A stretch of 33,933 nt of DNA from Fredinandcohnia aciditolerans (GTDB taxonomy: Bacteria; Bacillota; Bacilli; Bacillales; Bacillaceae_L). Under the pieces are notes generated by a model that searched no databases, had not been told where the DNA came from, and saw only the letters and a program-made list of their open reading frames with translations. Positions 1 to 7,833 of the stretch are shown here, one piece after another. How positions within the stretch are numbered: position 1 is the first letter of the stretch; each line of letters starts with the position of its first letter. Made by a program: the position numbers and the translations under genes. The stretch covers positions 4,934-38,866 of the forward strand of contig QGHH01000039.1 in the NCBI GenBank assembly GCA_003640645.1, read 5' to 3'.

Positions 1-300
1 TCAAATCAGCTATGCTGTGTCCGAAGTTGAAGTATCTTCGGACATGAAAACATAAAATCTGCAATGCTGTGTCCGAAGTTGTGGTATCTTCGGACAAGAA
101 TAGGTGAAAAATTAGCAAGTGTGTCCGAAGATGTGATATCTTCGGACAACCAAACGTAAAATCTGCTATGCTGTGTCCGAAGTTGAAGTATCTTCGGACA
201 AGCAAACGTAAAATCTGCAATGCTGTGTCCGTAGTTGAACTTTCTTCAGACAAGAAAACGTAAAATCAGCAATGCTGTGTCCGTAGTTGCGACATATGCG
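1..300. repeat. 52-bp tandem repeat array (left), each unit with a hairpin
   Basis: Six copies of the arm TGTCCGAAG (last two TGTCCGTAG) start at 18, 70, 122, 174, 226 and 278, exactly 52 bp apart. In copies 1-4 the arm is followed after 9 nt by the perfect complement CTTCGGACA, giving a 27-bp hairpin. Copy 5 has a degenerate right arm (CTTCAGACA at 244-252) and copy 6 has lost it. The ~25 bp between hairpins is also conserved (variants of AACGTAAAATCTGCAATGC), so it is not a set of unique spacers. The array may extend left of the window. No ORF or ribosome binding site is associated with it. Confidence 0.93.
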
Positions 301-350
301 AATTTGATTTATTTAAATAAGCATTAAACCTAAATATTATCAATAAAATT

Positions 351-382
351 AATGCGTGAATTCGTTTGTGAATTCACGCATT
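351..382 (-). terminator. Hairpin downstream of tag, probable terminator
   Basis: Perfect 13-bp inverted repeat (AATGCGTGAATTC, 6-nt loop, complement). On the minus strand it is followed by an A/T-rich tract (AATTTTATT). It lies about 40 nt after the tag stop codon and separates that gene from the tandem array. Confidence 0.65.
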
Positions 383-420
383 ATGATTTACTATTTCACA
401 CTTTGAATCGGAACCTTTTC

Positions 421-999
421 TCAATTAATGGTAGTCCTTTGTTCAGTACGATTATAACAATGACAGCTTATTAGATGATCATTTACCATCCCTATTGCTT
501 GCATAAATGCGTAGCAAATGGTGGAACCAACAAATTTAAAACCACGCTTTTTTAAATCCTTGCTTAGTTTGTCGCTAATTTCAGTAGTGGTTGGCACTTC
601 ACTTAAGGTTTTAAAATGATTTATTATCGGTTTACCACCCACGAATGACCAGATGTATGTATGGAAGCTTCCAAACTCTTCTACGACTTTATGAAACGCC
701 CTTGCATTTGTGACAACTGCATTTACTTTAAGCCGATTTCGAACGATTCCTTCGTTCGATAATAATTCCGTAATTTTCTTATCATCATATGTCACAATTT
801 TTTCCGGATCAAAATAATCAAAGGCTTTACGATAATTTTCTCGTTTTTTTAATATGGTGTACCAGCTAAGCCCCGCCTGTGCACCCTCTAAGTTTAAGAA
901 TTCAAATAACAAACGGTCATCGTAAACAGGTACACCCCATTCGTGATCGTGGTAATCTATATAAAGAGGATCTTCATTTACCCATCCACATCTTTTCAA
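421..999 (-). CDS. tag: DNA-3-methyladenine glycosylase I
   Basis: Base-excision repair enzyme that removes 3-methyladenine from alkylated DNA in the cytoplasm. The 192-residue protein aligns end to end with the Tag family. Visible hallmarks are the N-terminal RCGW and YHDHEWG stretch, the active-site segment LEGAQAGLSW with Glu38 and Trp46, and the zinc ligands Cys4, His17, His175 and Cys179 at the same positions as in the E. coli enzyme. The start is TTG at 999, preceded by AAGGTGGGG on the minus strand. It appears to be a single-gene unit, with a strong hairpin downstream and a small CxxC protein gene upstream in the same direction. Nothing in the sequence suggests damage. Confidence 0.96.
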   Translation of the reverse strand: MKRCGWVNEDPLYIDYHDHEWGVPVYDDRLLFEFLNLEGAQAGLSWYTILKKRENYRKAFDYFDPEKIVTYDDKKITELLSNEGIVRNRLKVNAVVTNARAFHKVVEEFGSFHTYIWSFVGGKPIINHFKTLSEVPTTTEISDKLSKDLKKRGFKFVGSTICYAFMQAIGMVNDHLISCHCYNRTEQRTTIN

Positions 1000-1094
1000 A
1001 AACTATCCCCACCTTCTATTTCCTTTTTATAAGGATTATACCAGAAGAGTGGGAATAAAGGTGATTCCCCTTTATTCCTTTATTTACTCCCGAT

Positions 1095-1238
1095 TTATTC
1101 TTTTATCCCTTCAAGCCATTCTTTATAGCATTCCTTGCATAATGTTTCTTCTCGTTCACCTTCAACATTAACAAATGCAACATAATGAAATCTTTCGTTT
1201 TCAAAAGGATCTTGGCAATAAAAACAATTAGTTGTCAT
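1095..1238 (-). CDS. Small CxxC...CxxC protein (putative zinc ribbon)
   Basis: A 47-residue gene with an ideal ribosome binding site (AGGAGG, 7 nt before ATG at 1238). The protein has two CxxC pairs, NCFYCQ near the N-terminus and LCKECY near the C-terminus, about 29 residues apart, which is the pattern of a small treble-clef or zinc-ribbon fold. It has no signal peptide or membrane segment and is acidic at the C-terminus (KEWLEGIKE). It sits between helD and tag, all on the minus strand. The strong ribosome binding site and Cys pattern argue that it is real. I do not recognise a named family; metal binding is inferred. Confidence 0.7.
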   Translation of the reverse strand: MTTNCFYCQDPFENERFHYVAFVNVEGEREETLCKECYKEWLEGIKE

Positions 1239-1319
1239 TTTTTAACCTCCTATTGAATAATCTTTTTCTTATTTTTATCTATTCGTCCGTTGTTTTTTCA
1301 CGTTAATAATATCCAAATA

Positions 1320-1348
1320 AAAAAGAGTCAGCATATGCCGACTCTTTT
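1320..1348 (-). terminator. Bidirectional hairpin terminator after helD
   Basis: GAGTC and GACTC arms flank the palindromic core GCATATGC, with A-rich sequence on one side and T-rich on the other. On the minus strand it follows the helD stop codon immediately and ends in a T tract. Confidence 0.75.
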
Positions 1349-1349
1349 T

Positions 1350-3674
1350 TTACACTTCTAAATAATTTTCTTTATCAATCCCATTAAAGAAAAAGCTTCG
1401 TTGTCCAATTGAAAAAAGCTGTAGTTCATGCATAGCCCTTGTGCAGGCTGTGTAAAAAAGCTTTCTTTCATATTCTCTTCCGTAAACGTCATTTGATGCG
1501 TTATAAATAATGACGGCGTCAAACTCGATTCCTTTTGCTAAATACGTAGGTAAAATTAAAACACCTTTATCAAATTGATACGTCTCTTGACTCATTAAGC
1601 GGACATGTATTTTATCTTGTAATGCCTGAAATGCTTCATTACTTTCCACTGCAGTTTTACAAATGACCGCAATCGTTTCATGGCCTTTCTCTTGAAGCTC
1701 TCTAATTTGGTTTAGAATTTCGATGTGAAGTTTATCCTTAGTATCCACTTCTTTAAGTATCGGAAGCGATCCTGAACGATTAAAGGCTTCAATTTCCTCT
1801 CCGCCAGCTACAATGCCTTTAGAAAACTTAACAATTTCTTTTGTTGAACGGTAACTTTTTTTCAATTGAATAACTTCATATTTCTCTTCCTCATAAAGCT
1901 CTGGAGATAATAATGTTGGTGCATTCATGGAGTGAGCGTATATCGCCTGGTTGTAATCTCCAAGAATAGTCATCCGACAGTTTGGAAATAGCTGCTTTAA
2001 ATATTCGAACTGGAACGGAGAATAATCCTGGGCTTCATCAATGAATAAATGACGGATACCAGTATTCGATTTTTTCCCCTCGATTGAGTCCTGTAAATAT
2101 AAAAATGGGGTTGCATCTTCATAATTTAAATGGTTTTGTTCCAACTGTTTCATGGTGTACAGACAGATTTCGTTCCAATCCTCTGATAATTTTTGTTCAT
2201 TCACGTAAGAAAATAATTGCTTATATAGTCCTTTAATATCAAGATAATCCAATTTTTTAATCGCAATTTTGATAGGTTTAAAATGCTTTCGTACAATTTC
2301 CTTAGCGATTAATTTTTCCTCACGTTCATAATCATCAAAGGTATCCTCAGAAAACTCCTGCTTTTTCTGTAATTGCTTAAAGATTTCGAGATGGTCTTCC
2401 TTCTCCATTAATTCAGCTTCTTGAAGAACCCAGTCCTTTTTACGTTCTTTTCGTTCGAACTTAATAACTTCCTTCATTAACCACTCTGTTACCTTGGTCA
2501 ATCGATTTGGAATCGAGATGGCTGGATCCAATGTATAGAAGTATTCTTGAATCGCGTTCTTTGAAATAATTTTTTTTCTGTTAAAAATAATATTTTTAAA
2601 AAGGAGTCCTTTTTCGCCAAGTTCTTTTACATAAGAATCGATTAGTTCCATAAACCCAGTGCTTGCTTTTAAGTTAATTGCTTTTAGCCTCACATCATAT
2701 TCAGATTGATCCATTGCTGTTAATAAATATTCCATTTGGGAAAATGGATCCTCCACATCAAAAAGGGTGCCTAATCGATGCTCGACATATTCTTGGAATG
2801 TAGATTGCTGCATGTTCTCTTCCCCAAGTTCCGGCAGAACAGTCGCAACATAGCTATTGAAAAGAGGATTTGGTGAAAATAGCATGATATTACTTGAGTT
2901 AAGCTGTTCACGATAACGATAAAGTAGGTAAGCGACCCTTTGTAATGCAGCTGACGTTTTCCCAGATCCAGCCACACCTTGAACAATTAAATAATGACTT
3001 TTTTCATTTCGAATAATTTTATTTTGTTCACGTTGAATAGTGGCAACGATACTTTTCATTTGGGTGTTCGCATTATTACCGAGCACCTCTTGAAGCATTT
3101 CATCCCCAATTGTGACACCCGTATCAAACATACTTTTCATCATGCTATTTTTGATAATGAATTGACGCTTTAGAGTCATTTCCCCTTGAATTTTTTCAAA
3201 ATGGGATTCATATTTTGCTGGACCAGGATAATAATCATAATACATACTAGAAATCGGTGCTCTCCAGTCAAATATTAAAAAATCCTCGTCATTTTTGTCT
3301 AATAAGGATGCAATCCCAATATATATTTTCTCTTCTTTTGTTTCTCCCTCTTCCCAAAAATCAAATCGGCCAAAATATGGTGAGTCTTTTAGTCTTTCAA
3401 GAACTTTGATTTGTTTATGAATCAATCGATGATTTCTTTCACGTTCACCCAATAGTTCGGATTGCTGCTTAATACTTTGAAATGTTTCAATGACGTCATC
3501 AGGTTCATCAAGATTGACAGTTACATCTTCCCAAAATGTTTTTCGAAGGTCGACTAGTTCACTTTTTGCGCCTCCCACCTTTGATTCAATGGTTGATTTC
3601 TTACTATCGATGACCTTCAGTACATCTTCAAGTCTGTCTTGTTCCTGAATCCAGTCTGGATTATTTTTTTCCAT
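1350..3674 (-). CDS. helD: RNA polymerase recycling motor HelD (UvrD/Rep-like helicase family)
   Basis: HelD is a superfamily 1 ATPase that binds RNA polymerase and helps release it from nucleic acid for recycling. The 774-residue product has the family length. The N-terminal half is charged and helical (a coiled-coil arm that enters the polymerase secondary channel in known HelD). The Walker A motif (QGVAGSGKTS) is near residue 235, a Walker B-like LFIDEAQDYSP follows, and then GDYNQAIYA, KSYRSTKEI and the C-terminal motifs KGIEFDAVI and YTACTRAMHEL. An in-frame start exists at 3740, but ATG at 3674 is preceded by GAGGAG at good spacing and gives the typical N-terminus, so I use it. It is monocistronic with a terminator directly behind it. 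Confidence 0.93.
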   Translation of the reverse strand: MEKNNPDWIQEQDRLEDVLKVIDSKKSTIESKVGGAKSELVDLRKTFWEDVTVNLDEPDDVIETFQSIKQQSELLGERERNHRLIHKQIKVLERLKDSPYFGRFDFWEEGETKEEKIYIGIASLLDKNDEDFLIFDWRAPISSMYYDYYPGPAKYESHFEKIQGEMTLKRQFIIKNSMMKSMFDTGVTIGDEMLQEVLGNNANTQMKSIVATIQREQNKIIRNEKSHYLIVQGVAGSGKTSAALQRVAYLLYRYREQLNSSNIMLFSPNPLFNSYVATVLPELGEENMQQSTFQEYVEHRLGTLFDVEDPFSQMEYLLTAMDQSEYDVRLKAINLKASTGFMELIDSYVKELGEKGLLFKNIIFNRKKIISKNAIQEYFYTLDPAISIPNRLTKVTEWLMKEVIKFERKERKKDWVLQEAELMEKEDHLEIFKQLQKKQEFSEDTFDDYEREEKLIAKEIVRKHFKPIKIAIKKLDYLDIKGLYKQLFSYVNEQKLSEDWNEICLYTMKQLEQNHLNYEDATPFLYLQDSIEGKKSNTGIRHLFIDEAQDYSPFQFEYLKQLFPNCRMTILGDYNQAIYAHSMNAPTLLSPELYEEEKYEVIQLKKSYRSTKEIVKFSKGIVAGGEEIEAFNRSGSLPILKEVDTKDKLHIEILNQIRELQEKGHETIAVICKTAVESNEAFQALQDKIHVRLMSQETYQFDKGVLILPTYLAKGIEFDAVIIYNASNDVYGREYERKLFYTACTRAMHELQLFSIGQRSFFFNGIDKENYLEV

Positions 3675-3797
3675 GAACACCACTCCTCGTATAAGTGAAC
3701 TTCTTTCTCTACCCTGATATTGATAATAGTTGACAAACAAAAAATATTGTTATAAAATTATAATAGGGTAATTTGAACGCATTTATTTATATCTTTC

Positions 3798-3845
3798 AAA
3801 AAAAGACAGAACAATGACATCATATCATGTCGTTCTGTCTTTTTC
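3798..3845 (-). terminator. Hairpin terminator after the SDR gene
   Basis: Long inverted repeat with arms AAAAAGACAGAACAATGACAT and its near-complement, ending in T-rich sequence on either strand. It lies 10 nt after the SDR stop codon on the minus strand and faces the helD promoter region. Confidence 0.8.
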
Positions 3846-3854
3846 AATGTTTTT

Positions 3855-4799
3855 TCAATTATTACTCAGGTTACTCTTCATAAAATCTAAGGTCCTTTTA
3901 ATGCCTTCTTCATATGGTGTTGCTGGTAGAGGGCCGATTTCCTTCTCATATTTTGAACCATCTAATACCACTGGTTCCTCTGTTAAATACAGCATTTCTA
4001 CAACTTCTCCCATTTGTTTATCCAAAATCCCTAAGAATTGGATCATTCCCTTTGTTATAGTAGAAACAGATTTTTGATAATGTAAATGACTTACCGCAAT
4101 ACTAATGATCTTTTCTCCAGTGATAACTCCTGCAGCAGGAATATTCCAACTTTGCCCATATGCTTTATCACATATTGCTAGCTCTACAATTGCCTTTGCC
4201 CCATCAGGAGTATAAATATATTCCCTTGCATTTTGTTGATTTCCAACGAACATTGCCTTTTTATTTTGAACCATTTTATCGAAAGTGTAAGTCAACATCG
4301 CATTTACGGCGTTAGGTCCATAAAAATCTGGAAAATGCGCGATAAGTACTGGTACATTTGCTTGAAATGCTATATTACTGAGCTCTACCCTAATCTTTCC
4401 TTTTTTTGTATGAGGATTTTTAGGATGCTCTTCATTTACTTTACGAGTAGTTCCGCGACCGTATGCATAAATATTATCAACGATTGCAAGCTTGCTATTT
4501 GATGATTCAGCAGCTTGAACGACATTTCTCATTAGAATTGGCTGTTTATCATACCATTCACTATACGGAATATTGATCGCATGAAAAATAACATCAATAC
4601 CTTTCGCCGCATTCATAAGATCTCTCAAATCAAAAACATCCCCTGTAACGATCTGTACTTTTTCACTGTTTTTAAATAGCTTCTCTAATTTTTCTTTTGA
4701 ACGAGCAAAAGCTATTACTTCAATTTCTCTCTCAATCAACTCTTTAACAATCGCATATCCCATTCCACCTGATGCGCCTAATACCAATGCCTTTTTCAT
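3855..4799 (-). CDS. NAD(P)-dependent epimerase/dehydratase family protein (atypical SDR)
   Basis: 314-residue Rossmann-fold protein. The dinucleotide motif GASGGMG is at residues 8-14, followed by a DVFDLRDL segment and a YAYG motif in the region where extended SDRs carry the catalytic Tyr; the classical YxxxK spacing is not evident. The fold points to an oxidoreductase or epimerase acting on a nucleotide sugar, quinone or similar small molecule, but the substrate cannot be read from sequence. The start ATG at 4799 has AAGGAGAGGG upstream. It lies 66 nt downstream of the TetR gene in the same direction, with a palindromic operator candidate between them, so the two are probably co-regulated. 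A hairpin terminator follows. Confidence 0.85.
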   Translation of the reverse strand: MKKALVLGASGGMGYAIVKELIEREIEVIAFARSKEKLEKLFKNSEKVQIVTGDVFDLRDLMNAAKGIDVIFHAINIPYSEWYDKQPILMRNVVQAAESSNSKLAIVDNIYAYGRGTTRKVNEEHPKNPHTKKGKIRVELSNIAFQANVPVLIAHFPDFYGPNAVNAMLTYTFDKMVQNKKAMFVGNQQNAREYIYTPDGAKAIVELAICDKAYGQSWNIPAAGVITGEKIISIAVSHLHYQKSVSTITKGMIQFLGILDKQMGEVVEMLYLTEEPVVLDGSKYEKEIGPLPATPYEEGIKRTLDFMKSNLSNN

Positions 4800-4819
4800 C
4801 CGAACCCTCTCCTTTTTAT

Positions 4820-4840
4820 TTATTAACCATCGGTCAATAA
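4820..4840. promoter_or_regulatory. Candidate TetR operator upstream of the SDR gene
   Basis: A 21-bp near-palindrome, left arm TTATTAACC and right arm GGTCAATAA around a 3-bp centre (ATC). It lies 20 bp before the SDR start. A second copy matching at 16-17 of 21 positions lies just upstream of the tetR start (5464-5484). Paired occurrence beside both genes of a TetR/target pair is the usual arrangement of an autoregulated repressor. Binding is inferred. Confidence 0.6.
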
Positions 4841-4865
4841 GGTGTAAAAAATATAGGAAAGTCTT

Positions 4866-5447
4866 TTACACTTCCCCATTTAATATTGGTTTTAAAATAA
4901 ATTCAACATGAGACTCCGCTAGTGTTTTCACATCATGATAGGATTGGTTGCTTCTACAATAATGCGTAACAAAACCATGAATCGATAAGAAAATAGACCA
5001 AATATCCTGAATGCTCGTTTTTTGGTTGCTTAAACTAGAGATTGCATTTGCAAACATTCCATAGCTTTCGAGTGGTTCCTGTTGAATACAGCTTTTTACC
5101 TCTTCATCATTAATTAAAAACATTAATTCATATTGGCTTTTATTTGAAAGTCCAAATTCAATATACCCTAATAAAATTTTCTTAACTTTCTCTTCTGGTG
5201 GTAAGTTCAGATTCATGATTTGCTGTAAAACACCGTTAAGCATGTCAAAGTCCTGCACAACCATTGCATAAAATAAATCAGCTTTATTTTTAAAATGATA
5301 ATAAATCGCGCCATGGCTATAATTTAATTTATTTGCAATTTGACGCATTGAAACATGTTGGTAGCCTTTTTGAACAAATAATTCATGGGCAACATCCATT
5401 ATTTTTTCTCGTGATAATTCCTCTTGAACCTGTTTTCTTGGTGACAT
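4866..5447 (-). CDS. TetR/AcrR family transcriptional regulator
   Basis: 193-residue one-component regulator. The N-terminal helix-turn-helix (about residues 11-58) carries the family signature, SMRQIANKLNYSHGAIYYHF then KNKADLF. The rest is a helical ligand-binding domain with no recognisable ligand specificity. ATG at 5447 is preceded by AAAGGAG. A GTG start at 5474 is possible but lacks a ribosome binding site and would overlap the candidate operator at 5464-5484, so the shorter form is preferred. It is followed by the SDR gene, its likely target. Confidence 0.9.
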   Translation of the reverse strand: MSPRKQVQEELSREKIMDVAHELFVQKGYQHVSMRQIANKLNYSHGAIYYHFKNKADLFYAMVVQDFDMLNGVLQQIMNLNLPPEEKVKKILLGYIEFGLSNKSQYELMFLINDEEVKSCIQQEPLESYGMFANAISSLSNQKTSIQDIWSIFLSIHGFVTHYCRSNQSYHDVKTLAESHVEFILKPILNGEV

Positions 5448-5463
5448 TAAAAACAAATCTCCT

Positions 5464-5484
5464 TTATTAACCACTGTTCAATTA
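5464..5484. promoter_or_regulatory. Candidate TetR operator upstream of tetR
   Basis: Reads TTATTAACCA then CTGTTCAATTA. The left ten bases are identical to the site at 4820-4840 and TCAAT is shared on the right. It is less symmetric than the SDR-proximal copy. It lies 17 bp before the chosen tetR start, consistent with autorepression. Confidence 0.5.
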
Positions 5485-5557
5485 TAAATATAGTCCAGTT
5501 TTAACTAGATGTCAATCGTTTCCATGCACATTTTTATAAAATTGCAATACAATATAA

Positions 5558-5581
5558 AAGCGGACCCTATCGAGTCCGCCT
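5558..5581 (-). terminator. Hairpin terminator after yjbE
   Basis: GCGGAC and GTCCGC arms around an 8-nt loop, followed on the minus strand by TTTTATATT. It lies immediately behind the yjbE stop codon. Confidence 0.75.
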
Positions 5582-5585
5582 TCGA

Positions 5586-6293
5586 TTATTCTGCTTTACT
5601 TAAAACTTGTTTTTCTTGCTGCTCTTCAGCTTCTTTTGCAGCTTTTTTCTGTTTCAAGTAACCAATTGCTACAACTGCAGCAACTACGATTAACTCAAAG
5701 CCATACTTCACAAAACCATTACTAAAAACTGAACCTAAGAATGGTTCTGCAACAATCATCTTTGATGCCGTCCAGGCTAATATAGCAGCACCAATTGTAA
5801 TAATGATCGGGAAACGATCGATTAGTTTAATAAATAATGTACTTCCCCAAACCATAATTGGAACTGAAATAATAAGTCCTAACACAACCAGTAAGAAGTT
5901 ACCGTGAGCAGCACCTGCAACCGCTAATACATTATCAAGACCCATTAGCGCATCAGCAATGATAATCGTACGAATGGCTGCCCAGAAACTGCCAACTGCT
6001 TTTATTTCGTGGCCTTTGTCATCTGCTAACAGGTTATAAGCAATCCATACAAGAAGCACTCCACCTACTAGCCGTAGTCCCGGAATTTCAAGTAACCACA
6101 CTACTGCTAAAGTGGCTGCAGCTCTTATGATAATTGCACCTACAGTACCCCAAATAATTGCTTTCTTCTGTTGTTCTTTTGGTAAATTTCTTGCCGCTAA
6201 GCCGATAACAATAGCATTATCGCCCGCTAATACTAAATCAATCGCAATAATAATTAACAGTGCGGAAAAAAATTCTGCGCTTAAGAATTCCAT
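5586..6293 (-). CDS. yjbE: TerC family integral membrane protein, YjbE type (manganese-linked)
   Basis: 235-residue polytopic membrane protein of the TerC family. Members are tied to Mn2+ handling, including efflux or metalation of secreted proteins. Two conserved acidic membrane motifs are visible, DLVLAGDNAIVIG near the N-terminus and DALMGLDNVLAVAG in the middle, with about seven hydrophobic segments. The tail is charged (KQKKAAKEAEEQQEKQ) and probably cytoplasmic. A TTG codon directly precedes the ATG at 6293; the ATG has the better distance to GGGAG. The gene lies downstream of a yybP-ykoY riboswitch and a small FbpB-like gene, which fits the riboswitch-controlled YjbE subfamily and predicts induction by manganese. 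Confidence 0.92.
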   Translation of the reverse strand: MEFLSAEFFSALLIIIAIDLVLAGDNAIVIGLAARNLPKEQQKKAIIWGTVGAIIIRAAATLAVVWLLEIPGLRLVGGVLLVWIAYNLLADDKGHEIKAVGSFWAAIRTIIIADALMGLDNVLAVAGAAHGNFLLVVLGLIISVPIMVWGSTLFIKLIDRFPIIITIGAAILAWTASKMIVAEPFLGSVFSNGFVKYGFELIVVAAVVAIGYLKQKKAAKEAEEQQEKQVLSKAE

Positions 6294-6366
6294 CAAAGAT
6301 CTCCCTTCTATTTTTCTTTTATTCTATAAAATTAGGAAAAACAAAAATGCCCTTCACTAGAATAAA

Positions 6367-6504
6367 CTACTTGATTATTGCCATATGTTTATCATCAAGA
6401 CGTTTTTCGATTTTTTCGAGTTCTTTTTTGTCTTTCAAAATCTCTTCTTTGTTCTTTTTAATTAAGTCCTCAATTGACACTGTTTCTATCTTTCTCTTAA
6501 GCAT
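6367..6504 (-). CDS. Small basic FbpB-like protein
   Basis: 45-residue lysine-rich protein starting at ATG 6504, with GAGGTGAG upstream. The pattern VSIEDLIKKNKEEILKDKKE followed by LEKIEKRLDDKH resembles the small Fur-regulated basic proteins A/B of Bacillus, which are thought to assist small-RNA regulation under iron limitation. It sits between the manganese riboswitch terminator and yjbE, 70 nt before the latter, so it is probably cotranscribed under manganese rather than iron control. No Fur box was recognised. Family assignment is from memory of the motif and is moderately sure; function in this setting is unknown. Confidence 0.65.
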   Translation of the reverse strand: MLKRKIETVSIEDLIKKNKEEILKDKKELEKIEKRLDDKHMAIIK

Positions 6505-6535
6505 TACTCTTCTCACCTCACTACTCTTTGTACTA

Positions 6536-6574
6536 AAAAACAAAAATGACCTTTACCTCATGAGGTAAAGGTCA
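6536..6574 (-). terminator. Riboswitch-controlled intrinsic terminator
   Basis: Perfect 28-bp palindrome (arms TGACCTTTACCTCA and complement) at 6547-6574, followed on the minus strand by TTTTTGTTTTTT. Its 5' arm repeats the sequence GACCTTTACC found at the riboswitch 3' end, which allows alternative pairing. Confidence 0.9.
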
Positions 6575-6581
6575 TAAAAAT

Positions 6582-6700
6582 AGACCTCTACCGTAATCTG
6601 GTAAAGGTCTTGCTAACAACGTTAGTTGCCAACAAAGCCGAGAGTGGCGACACTCTGAAATGACGACTTTGCTGTAAAAGCTACTCCCCTTTAGGAGAAC
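6582..6700 (-). ncRNA. yybP-ykoY manganese riboswitch
   Basis: Read on the minus strand, the element has the conserved AAAGGGGAGTAGC, then GTCGTCA, a variable stem with CACTCTCGGC, and the second conserved strand TTGTTGGCAACTAACG through GTTAGCAAGACCTTTACC. AAAGG near the 5' end can pair with CCTTT at the 3' end to close P1. These are the conserved parts of the Mn2+-sensing yybP-ykoY class. The downstream hairpin 6582-6610 (AGACCTTTACC with GGTAGAGGTCT) and the terminator at 6536-6574 form the expression platform. Mn2+ would favour P1 and free GGTAGAGGTC to block the terminator, giving an ON switch (inference from pairing). Confidence 0.92.
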
Positions 6701-6728
6701 ACTATTCACAATATTTATTATATAATTA

Positions 6729-6757
6729 ATTTTATACAATGTTTATATTTTTGTCAA
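6729..6757 (-). promoter_or_regulatory. SigA-type promoter of the riboswitch unit
   Basis: On the minus strand a perfect -35 box TTGACA (6757-6752), 17-bp A/T-rich spacer and -10 box TAAAAT (6734-6729). It lies about 30 bp upstream of the riboswitch core and starts only 4 bp after the speD stop codon. Confidence 0.75.
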
Positions 6758-6760
6758 CGA

Positions 6761-7579
6761 TTATCTTATATTTTTTCCGTAAAAGATTTCATCCATTTCT
6801 GTAATCAATTTTTCAGCAATCACTAATTCCTCTTCAGGTGTCAGTTTTTCCCTTGTATTACTGAAAAATAAATAGTGTTCCAGGTCAAATTCCTTCAATT
6901 TACATTTCGTGTGAAAAATGTTTTCCTGGTACACATTCACATCAATCATGTGATACATTTCCTGTATATCTTCTGGTATATAGTTTTGTATCGAATTTAT
7001 TTCATGATCTATAAATAGTTTATGTCCTGTCACATCTCTTGTGAATCCGCGAACACGATAATCAATCGTCATCACATCGGTTTCGAACGATTGGATCATA
7101 TAATTTAATGCTTTTAGAGGGGATATTTCTCCACAGGTTGAAACATCGATGTCCGCCCGAAAAGTGCTAATACCTTCATCTGGATGAGATTCTGGATAGG
7201 TATGAACCGTTATATGACTTTTGTCCATTTGTGCAACGACTGATCCTGGTATTGGACCAGGAGATTCTTCAAATACATCCTTTGTTGGATCATTTACGGG
7301 TCCCTCTGATACTAAAATCGTTACGCTCGCTCCTTGGGGAACGTAATCCTGCTTTGCGACATTCAAAATATTAGCACCTATAATATCAGCAACATTACTT
7401 AGTATCTCGGTTAATCGGTCTGCGTTATAGACATCATCAATATATTCAATATATGCATCTCGTTCTTCTTGAGAACTTGTATAGCAAATATCATACATAT
7501 TAAAGCTTAGCGATTTCGTAAGATTATTGAAACCATGTAAGTCTAATATCTGGTTCGTATTCATCTCCATATGTTTCAT
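6761..7579 (-). CDS. speD: S-adenosylmethionine decarboxylase proenzyme (E. coli-like class)
   Basis: Pyruvoyl enzyme that decarboxylates S-adenosylmethionine to supply aminopropyl groups for spermidine synthesis. The 272-residue product is of the long E. coli-like class, about twice the ~126 residues of the B. subtilis enzyme. Self-cleavage should occur between Lys120 and Ser121 in the conserved [15 protein letters not shown], the Ser becoming the pyruvoyl group. The catalytic Cys149 lies in [10 protein letters not shown]. An in-frame ORF extends to 7699, but ATG 7579 is preceded by AAAGGGGGAG and the extra N-terminus crosses an upstream terminator, so it is excluded. No other polyamine gene is nearby. 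Confidence 0.94.
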   Translation of the reverse strand: MKHMEMNTNQILDLHGFNNLTKSLSFNMYDICYTSSQEERDAYIEYIDDVYNADRLTEILSNVADIIGANILNVAKQDYVPQGASVTILVSEGPVNDPTKDVFEESPGPIPGSVVAQMDKSHITVHTYPESHPDEGISTFRADIDVSTCGEISPLKALNYMIQSFETDVMTIDYRVRGFTRDVTGHKLFIDHEINSIQNYIPEDIQEMYHMIDVNVYQENIFHTKCKLKEFDLEHYLFFSNTREKLTPEEELVIAEKLITEMDEIFYGKNIR

Positions 7580-7670
7580 ATACTTCTCCCCCTTTATTAT
7601 TTTTTCCATATTTTTATATTGGTTGATTCGTGAAAATCTATGCACATTAATGAGATTTTTCATTTTGCGC

Positions 7671-7696
7671 AAAAAAAATCCGGCTAAAAAGCCGGA
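7671..7696 (-). terminator. Intrinsic terminator after the distal sulfatase gene
   Basis: TCCGGC and GCCGGA arms around a short A-rich loop, followed on the minus strand by eight T. It terminates the sulfatase transcript before speD, about 140 nt after the sulfatase stop codon. Confidence 0.85.
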
Positions 7697-7833
7697 CACT
7701 GTAACGATATGATCATTTAAAAGGGGGGTATGAAAAAGCTTATCTTTTCCATGTCTTTATCTTACGGTGTAAATATGAACAAACTATGAATAAAGAATTA
7801 AGTTTCTATTAAAGTTATAGTAAAGTTAGCTAA

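Noticed and set aside
1-300. CRISPR array (palindromic repeats with regular spacing)
   Set aside because: The sequence between hairpins is itself repeated, so there are no unique spacers, and no cas genes are present.
7730-7788. Short plus-strand ORF with GGGGGG directly before ATG
   Set aside because: Only 19 codons, ribosome binding site too close to the ATG, and it lies in a terminator/intergenic region.
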